Of a stretch of DNA of 64,000 nucleotides, positions 59,643 to 64,000 are shown piece after piece (positions within the stretch are counted from its first letter, which is position 1; every line of letters begins with the position of its first letter). The notes under the pieces are model-generated. The model was not told the DNA's origin, searched no databases, and saw only the letters and a list, made by a program, of their open reading frames with translations. The position numbers were made by a program, and so were the translations under genes. This DNA is from JBGSPQ01 sp964346765 (GTDB lineage: Bacteria > Patescibacteriota > Gracilibacteria > UBA1369), in the NCBI GenBank assembly GCA_964346765.1, contig CAYFWB010000001.1, positions 62,001 through 126,000 on the forward strand. The letters run 5' to 3'.

Positions 59643-59672
59643 AACCTTCCCCGTCGGCCAACCGGGAAGGTT
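59643..59672. repeat. Second copy of the CCTTCCCCG palindromic element
   Basis: AACCTTCCC (59643-59651) pairs with GGGAAGGTT (59664-59672), followed by GGGGAACGGGGGGG. The sequence shares the core of the tandem repeat at 53657-53739, so both may belong to a small dispersed repeat family. Confidence 0.65.
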
Positions 59673-59696
59673 GGGGAACGGGGGGGCGACGGCGGG

Positions 59697-59725
59697 TTGA
59701 CAGGTTTTATCCGTACCGCTTAAAT
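59697..59725 (+). promoter_or_regulatory. Predicted promoter of metG
   Basis: Perfect TTGACA (59697-59702), 17-nt spacer, TTAAAT (59720-59725). The start point would be near 59732, about 29 nt before metG. Confidence 0.5.
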
Positions 59726-59760
59726 TAGGTGGACGGAAGAGTTTATTATTAGTGATTTTT

Positions 59761-61281
59761 ATGTCTCAAAAATTTTATGTAACAACGTCGATTCCTTATG
59801 TTAACGCCAAACCTCATATCGGTTTCGCACTGGAAGCGGTTCAGGCCGATTCGTTGGCCAGATATCATCGCATGGGAGGGGAAGATGTTTTTTATCTGAC
59901 GGGTACGGATGAACATGGGGTTAAATTGGTTCAGACGGCTAAAACTCAGAATAAAGAACCGAAAGAGCTGGCCGACCAAAACGCGGAGCATTTTAAAAAA
60001 CTGAAAGAGATGCTGAACATAAGTAACGATGATTTTATTCGTACAACAGATGAACGTCATAAAAAGGGCGCGCAGAAACTTTGGAACAAGATTTTGGAAG
60101 CGGGCGATATTTACAAGGATTCGTATGAAGGGCTTTATTGCGTTGGTTGTGAAGCGTTTGTGTTAGAGAAGGATCTTGTTGATGGTAAATGTCCCAATCA
60201 TGATAAAGTTCCGGAAAAAGTGAAAGAGGAAAATTATTTTTTTAAGTTGTCCAAGTATTCCAAGAAAATCGGTGAAGCGATTGAGTCCGGCGAACTTAGA
60301 GTCGTGCCCAATTCTCGTAAAAATGAAATTCTGGCGGTGATTAAAGACGGGCTTAGGGACGTGAGTTTTTCCAGACCCAAGAAGGTTTTGAAATGGGGCG
60401 TGGATGTGCCGAATGATCCGGATCAGGTGATGTATGTATGGTGCGACGCCCTTTCCAATTATTTGAATGGAGTCGGTTTTGGTGATGATCCGGCGCGGTT
60501 TGAAAAATATTGGCCGGCGGACGTGCATGTGATTGGTAAGGATATTTTAAGATTTCACGCGGCGATTTGGATCGGTATGCTCTATTCGGCGGGATTGTTA
60601 TTGCCCAAGTCGATTTATGTGCACGGTTTTATTACTTCGGAAGGTAAAAAAATGAGTAAGTCTTTGAATAACGTGGTGGATCCGGCTGAGTACGTGGAAA
60701 AATTCGGTGTGGATGCATTGCGTTATTATGTTTTGAAAGAGATTCCGACAACCGATGACGGTGATTTTAGTAAGGAAAGATTTTACAGTATTTATGAAGG
60801 TGAATTGGCTAATAACATCGGCAATTTGGTTAGCCGTGTTTTAGCAATGACCGGAAAGTATTTTGAAGGAACGGTTCCAGAGTCGGCAAAAAATAATGAA
60901 TTGGCGGCGGCAAAGATCCATGAAACTTGGGCCAATTATGATAAGGCTATTTTTGATTTTGATTTAAAGCAAGCGCTTGAAGCGGTTACGGAACTGGGTT
61001 TTTTTGCAAATAAATATGTGGAAGATACAAAACCGTGGGTTTTGGCCAAGGAAGATGAGGATAAATTAAAAGATGTAATGTATGATTTGTTGGAATTGAT
61101 CAAGCATATCGGTTATATGCTTTTACCTTTTTTGCCCGATTCGGCGGAAAAGATTTTGAATTATTTAGGGCTTGAATCGGAAGGGTTTGATTATGAAAAA
61201 ATTAAAGAGTGGGGTGGAATGGAGTGTGGCGCCTGTGTTAAAAAAGCCGAACCGATGTTCGCGAGGGTGGAAAAGGATTAG
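59761..61281 (+). CDS. metG: Methionyl-tRNA synthetase
   Basis: 506 residues. Class I signatures: HIGF (HIGH, about 19-22) and KKMSKS (about 296-301). A zinc knuckle of the CVGC...CPNH type lies near residue 125. Anticodon-binding helices and short C-terminus; no fused tRNA-binding domain (the EMAP-like Trbp111 part), so the monomeric short form. The ATG at 59761 is preferred; a GTG at 59752 is in frame. Convergent with the pilin-array operon 58 nt away. Confidence 0.95.
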   Translation: MSQKFYVTTSIPYVNAKPHIGFALEAVQADSLARYHRMGGEDVFYLTGTDEHGVKLVQTAKTQNKEPKELADQNAEHFKKLKEMLNISNDDFIRTTDERHKKGAQKLWNKILEAGDIYKDSYEGLYCVGCEAFVLEKDLVDGKCPNHDKVPEKVKEENYFFKLSKYSKKIGEAIESGELRVVPNSRKNEILAVIKDGLRDVSFSRPKKVLKWGVDVPNDPDQVMYVWCDALSNYLNGVGFGDDPARFEKYWPADVHVIGKDILRFHAAIWIGMLYSAGLLLPKSIYVHGFITSEGKKMSKSLNNVVDPAEYVEKFGVDALRYYVLKEIPTTDDGDFSKERFYSIYEGELANNIGNLVSRVLAMTGKYFEGTVPESAKNNELAAAKIHETWANYDKAIFDFDLKQALEAVTELGFFANKYVEDTKPWVLAKEDEDKLKDVMYDLLELIKHIGYMLLPFLPDSAEKILNYLGLESEGFDYEKIKEWGGMECGACVKKAEPMFARVEKD

Positions 61282-61338
61282 GTATTCAAGAGCAATTATT
61301 GGTGTGAATATTTTTTATTGGATGCTAATTCATTTTGA

Positions 61339-61854
61339 TTATTCGCTGGGAACGCTCTCTTTCGGAGTGGTTGATTTTGCTTCAGTGCCGGAAGAACCAT
61401 CTGTTGGTGAAGTTTCCCCTTGTTGAGTCGGAGCGGGCTGGTTTGCAGAGCTTGCTTCATCCTGCCCCAGTGTTCCACCGCTAAGAGTGATCCAGATAAC
61501 ATTTGAAATTATCGCCCATGAAAGAATGATCACTACAAGACCGATAACGGCGTAGGTGATTGTTTTTTTCGCTTCTTCCATTTGTGTTTGATCGCCGCGT
61601 GAAACAATGTACTTGATGCCTCCTATGGTCAGCATTAAGACTGCGACCGGGCCGGCCAAGTAGATCAGTCCGCCCGCGATCATTTGCAGTACGGCAATAG
61701 CTAAAGAAGCTCTGTTGCTTCCGCCCGCCACCTGAATGTTTGTGGCGTATTCCGGTTTTAAGGAAGCATCCAGCTGGATTCCTTGTGCCAAACCGATTAT
61801 CGGAATAGCCAGAAGAAGTAGGAGTAGACCTATTTTTAGATATTTTTTGTTCAT
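61339..61854 (-). CDS. VirB2/TrbC-like two-helix pilin-type membrane protein, paralogue 5
   Basis: 171 residues: signal peptide or first helix (about 5-25), two membrane helices (about 60-85 and 98-120), with LTIGGIKYIVSRGDQTQMEEAKKTI and GLVVIILSWAII around the loop, and a Ser/Thr/Pro-rich tail. The GG...GD...I...AK pattern is shared with the four upstream genes and with Mbov_0395/TrbC/VirB2-type proteins, which form conjugative or other pili. Start at 61854 chosen because it makes a TAATG junction with the previous gene. Confidence 0.75.
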   Translation of the reverse strand: MNKKYLKIGLLLLLLAIPIIGLAQGIQLDASLKPEYATNIQVAGGSNRASLAIAVLQMIAGGLIYLAGPVAVLMLTIGGIKYIVSRGDQTQMEEAKKTITYAVIGLVVIILSWAIISNVIWITLSGGTLGQDEASSANQPAPTQQGETSPTDGSSGTEAKSTTPKESVPSE

Positions 61855-62270
61855 TATACGAGTGTCAATTGAGTAATTCCGAGTACGATCGCGTATGATG
61901 CCGCGATAATTACGAGTGCCGCCACCGACCAAAGCATGATTCCTTTGGCTTTGCTGATTGTTTCTTCATTGCCCTGGCCGGTGATCATCATAACACCGCC
62001 GACCGTAAACGATATTAATGCGAGGGAACCGGTGATACCGAGAATCATTTGAATGACATTTGAAAGAATGTACCGCCAGTCTCCACCGGGGAGTCTACCC
62101 AGATAGCTGATTTTGGAACCTGTTTCACCTTCAATTTTGACAACGGAAGGGTAAAGTTCCGGGGTTTGGGCCAGTGCGGTCATTGCAAATAATAAGGTGA
62201 AGGCCAATGCTGCAAGTATTGCAATTATGAGAGTGTTTTGTTTGGTATTGGTTTGTGTATTTTTTTTCAT
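61854..62270 (-). CDS. VirB2/TrbC-like two-helix pilin-type membrane protein, paralogue 4
   Basis: 138 residues: signal (about 10-35), helices around 72-95 and 110-135, linked by FTVGGVMMITGQGNEETISKAKGIM, with SVAALVIIAASYAIV. Same pattern as its neighbours. It lacks the long polar tail of paralogue 5. 2 nt after the previous gene. Confidence 0.75.
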   Translation of the reverse strand: MKKNTQTNTKQNTLIIAILAALAFTLLFAMTALAQTPELYPSVVKIEGETGSKISYLGRLPGGDWRYILSNVIQMILGITGSLALISFTVGGVMMITGQGNEETISKAKGIMLWSVAALVIIAASYAIVLGITQLTLV

Positions 62271-62272
62271 AA

Positions 62273-62857
62273 TTAATCATCTAATAATTTTTGCATTTCT
62301 TCGGTTGAAAGATCTTCTGATCCTGGAGTTAATTCTCCCGATTCTACCTTTTCTTCAACAGCGGCTTTTGTTTCGTTTTTTTCTTGCCTCTGTTCATCTG
62401 TAAGGCCTTCGCCGAATCCTTGCTGTTGAGGAGTTTGTCCAATCTGAATTCCGCTGATTATTGAAACTATGGCGTATGAGAGGATGGCTACCAGCAAGCC
62501 CACTATAGCGTATGTTATTGTTTTTTTGGCTCCGGTGATTTTTTCTTCGTCGCCATAGGCTGTTAATAGTTGAATACCTCCAATTACTATAAATAGAAAC
62601 GTCAGTCCTCCCGCCATGCCTATTATTACGTTGGTTATTGCCGGTAGATAAGTACCTTGAAAATAAGCGCCTTCATCATCAGGGTCGTCGGCGTGGGGGA
62701 TAATCAAGGCTTCATTTTCTACGCCGGGTGGTATGATTGGGGGGGCTGTTGTTGTCGGGCCTGTGGATTTTTCACCATTATCGGCTGATACAACCGGTAT
62801 TATTATCGACAATCCGATGAACAGTGTTATCACAAATTGTACTAATTTGTTTGTCAT
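62273..62857 (-). CDS. VirB2/TrbC-like two-helix pilin-type membrane protein, paralogue 3
   Basis: 194 residues: signal peptide (about 1-25), a Pro/Thr-rich spacer, helices around 75-100 and 115-135 with IVIGGIQLLTAYGDEEKITGAKKTI and IVGLLVAILSYAIV, and a Glu/Gln-rich tail (EEKVESGELTPGSEDLSTEE). 3 nt after the previous gene. Confidence 0.75.
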   Translation of the reverse strand: MTNKLVQFVITLFIGLSIIIPVVSADNGEKSTGPTTTAPPIIPPGVENEALIIPHADDPDDEGAYFQGTYLPAITNVIIGMAGGLTFLFIVIGGIQLLTAYGDEEKITGAKKTITYAIVGLLVAILSYAIVSIISGIQIGQTPQQQGFGEGLTDEQRQEKNETKAAVEEKVESGELTPGSEDLSTEEMQKLLDD

Positions 62858-62860
62858 CTT

Positions 62861-63490
62861 TTAGGTTAAAGTGAAAAAGTTCGGATTAATCGTGTATAGG
62901 ATTACAGCGGATAAGAATAGTAGTATCAAGCCGGATAATGATTGAATGATTTTTTCTTTGGCGGTGTCGATTTTACCTGTATCATCTTGCGCCGTAGCAA
63001 TCAGGAACCCTCCGTAAATTAAATATGCTACTGAAATGATTCCTATGATCCCGGCGGCCCATCGGTAGATTATTCCAAGATAGGTCATTAATAGATTGAT
63101 ACCGGACTGGGCTATTATCACCTGTACTCTTTGGCAGAATTCGTTTTCACCCGGTGAACATTTTCCCACAGGCACATATTCGCTTGTACAGCTTGTACTG
63201 TCATTTGCCGTTTTACAGGTTGTTTTTCTGATGCAGGACAATACTTTTACTTCCTGGGCTTCGCTAAAATCACTATCTTCCGATCCTGTAATTTCTTCCT
63301 CCAATATCGTGATTATATAGTTTTGCAGTTTTTCGGCGTTTCCGGCTGGTGCATCTGTTTCTGCTGGTTCTTGTTGAGAGTTCAGGTCATTACATTTGAA
63401 GTCGGGAATAGCCATTGCCGCAGGAGCAAAACTTATTATCAAAAGTCCCGTGGAAATAGCTTTTATTAGTTTTGTTTTTATATTTTTCAT
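62861..63490 (-). CDS. VirB2/TrbC-like two-helix pilin-type membrane protein, paralogue 2
   Basis: 209 residues: signal peptide (about 1-27), a Cys-rich extracellular insert (about 32-120, with six cysteines, e.g. CIRKTTCKTAND), then helices around 140-165 and 180-205 with ISVAYLIYGGFLIATAQDDTGKIDTAKEKI and SGLILLFLSAVILYTI. The Cys-rich insert is peculiar to this copy and may be a disulfide-linked cap. Confidence 0.72.
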   Translation of the reverse strand: MKNIKTKLIKAISTGLLIISFAPAAMAIPDFKCNDLNSQQEPAETDAPAGNAEKLQNYIITILEEEITGSEDSDFSEAQEVKVLSCIRKTTCKTANDSTSCTSEYVPVGKCSPGENEFCQRVQVIIAQSGINLLMTYLGIIYRWAAGIIGIISVAYLIYGGFLIATAQDDTGKIDTAKEKIIQSLSGLILLFLSAVILYTINPNFFTLT

Positions 63491-63496
63491 TTGTTT

Positions 63497-63931
63497 CTAG
63501 TAGAAAAGACTTTTAATGGCGGCTACCAGCCAATATGCTGAAACCGCCGCGACAATCCCTATGATTGCGAATTTGATCATGTCTTTCCCGCGTGTTATCT
63601 GTTCTTCTCTGCCGGCGGCTGTGAGTAAGAAAAATCCACCCACAATTATGGCCAATATACCGAATGACGCTATTCCAAGAGTAAGAAAATTGATTGCTCT
63701 TACTATATAAGCGCCTATTGTTGTTGGCTGGTTTTTTTGTTCTGAAGTTGTGAGGAAATTATTCAGATTAACTGAAGTGGGAGTTATATTTGTGTCCGTT
63801 GAGTCGGTTGATTCGGAATTGGCAGGTGCGTTGTCTCCGTTGTCGGCGTGTACTAAAGATATGCCTGTGGTCTGAAAGCAAAACAGGATGGTAATTAGCA
63901 GTCCGGTTGTGATTTTCAAGCTTTTCCCCAT
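63497..63931 (-). CDS. VirB2/TrbC-like two-helix pilin-type membrane protein, paralogue 1
   Basis: 144 residues: signal peptide (about 1-29), an Asn/Ser/Thr-rich spacer, helices around 78-102 and 115-140 with IIVGGFFLLTAAGREEQITRGKDMI and AIIGIVAAVSAYWLV. First gene of the array, with a perfect TATAAT promoter at 63953-63981 and no Shine-Dalgarno sequence. Confidence 0.75.
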   Translation of the reverse strand: MGKSLKITTGLLITILFCFQTTGISLVHADNGDNAPANSESTDSTDTNITPTSVNLNNFLTTSEQKNQPTTIGAYIVRAINFLTLGIASFGILAIIVGGFFLLTAAGREEQITRGKDMIKFAIIGIVAAVSAYWLVAAIKSLFY

Positions 63932-63952
63932 TTAGGTTCATTAATTCTTTAT

Positions 63953-63981
63953 ATTATACCATTTTGGGCTTTTTGGCGCAA
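63953..63981 (-). promoter_or_regulatory. Predicted promoter of the pilin-array operon
   Basis: Minus-strand TTGCGC (63976-63981), 17-nt spacer, TATAAT (63953-63958). The start point would be near 63946, about 15 nt before the ATG at 63931. The -35 hexamer is identical to that of the type IV pilus operon. Confidence 0.6.
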
Positions 63982-64000
63982 TGAGTGGAGTTTGGATGTT

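Noticed and set aside
61172..61426. Plus-strand open frame of 84 codons
   Set aside because: Overlaps metG in another frame and the convergent pilin-type gene; no independent support.
1..64000. UGA recoded as glycine (code 25)
   Set aside because: UGA ends several well-defined proteins, such as the genes ending at 10467, 53314 and 58270.

Overview
This 64 kb window looks like chromosome of a Candidate Phyla Radiation (Patescibacteria) bacterium. The reasons are a low-to-moderate GC content, densely packed short operons with overlapping genes, almost no Shine-Dalgarno sequences, many membrane or coiled-coil proteins without clear relatives, and a fermentative, biosynthetically lean gene set. 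Genes of the Peregrinibacteria type (S-layer homology proteins, Pta-AckA, B12-dependent ribonucleotide reductase) fit, but the exact lineage is an inference. UGA is used as a stop (for example at 10467, 53314 and 58268), so the recoded Gracilibacteria/Absconditabacteria code does not apply. No phage, integrase, insertion sequence or CRISPR array was seen.

Layout. 1-6.8 kb: cell-envelope operon on the minus strand (Ig-like membrane protein, SLH-CAP protein, LCP ligase, D,D-carboxypeptidase, truncated mraY). 6.8-11.7 kb: Met-rich lipoprotein from a back-to-back promoter, TrmB-like regulator, ComEC, and two tandem membrane-anchored methyltransferases. 11.7-19 kb: large coiled-coil protein, NrdJ, DHH phosphoesterase, and a superoxide dismutase/small protein/ferredoxin operon. 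19-27 kb: HAD hydrolase, RarA, VIT1 family transporter, tRNA-Glu, and the conserved rpmH-rnpA-yidC-jag block, extended here by an SLH-RlpA protein and an FtsL-like protein. 27-34 kb: lone class I glutamine amidotransferase, PP2C-like/beta-propeller membrane protein, a helical-bundle/glycosyltransferase fusion, Pta-AckA and a PHP protein. 35-43 kb: secreted or lipidated unknowns, acyltransferase, GltX, FtsK, GalE. 43-50 kb: SecA, exopolysaccharide sugar transferase, an enlarged RNase P RNA gene, TPR protein, GalU, Hsp20. 50-54 kb: FtsH, TilS, RNHCP protein. 54-60 kb: type IV pilus operon (PilN/PilO/PilC-like and four prepilin-like genes). 60-64 kb: MetG and a convergent operon of five paralogous two-helix VirB2/TrbC-like pilin genes.

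How the parts fit. The envelope genes (MraY, D,D-carboxypeptidase, LCP, YidC, SecA, SLH proteins) describe a cell with peptidoglycan and probably an S-layer. Type IV pilus parts plus ComEC suggest DNA uptake. GalU, GalE, the sugar transferase, the acyltransferase and the MGDG-synthase-like enzyme suggest surface glycan or glycolipid synthesis. Pta-AckA gives ATP through acetate. Superoxide dismutase, a VIT1-like transporter and FtsH/Hsp20 suggest tolerance of oxygen and stress.

Promoters listed are hand-found sigma70-like hexamer pairs and are predictions. The most unusual items are the roughly 600-nt RNase P RNA with a greatly extended P3 arm, the five-gene pilin array, the helical-bundle glycosyltransferase fusion, the paired methyltransferases, and a cluster of base substitutions over the FtsK Walker A motif that looks more like sequence error than biology.
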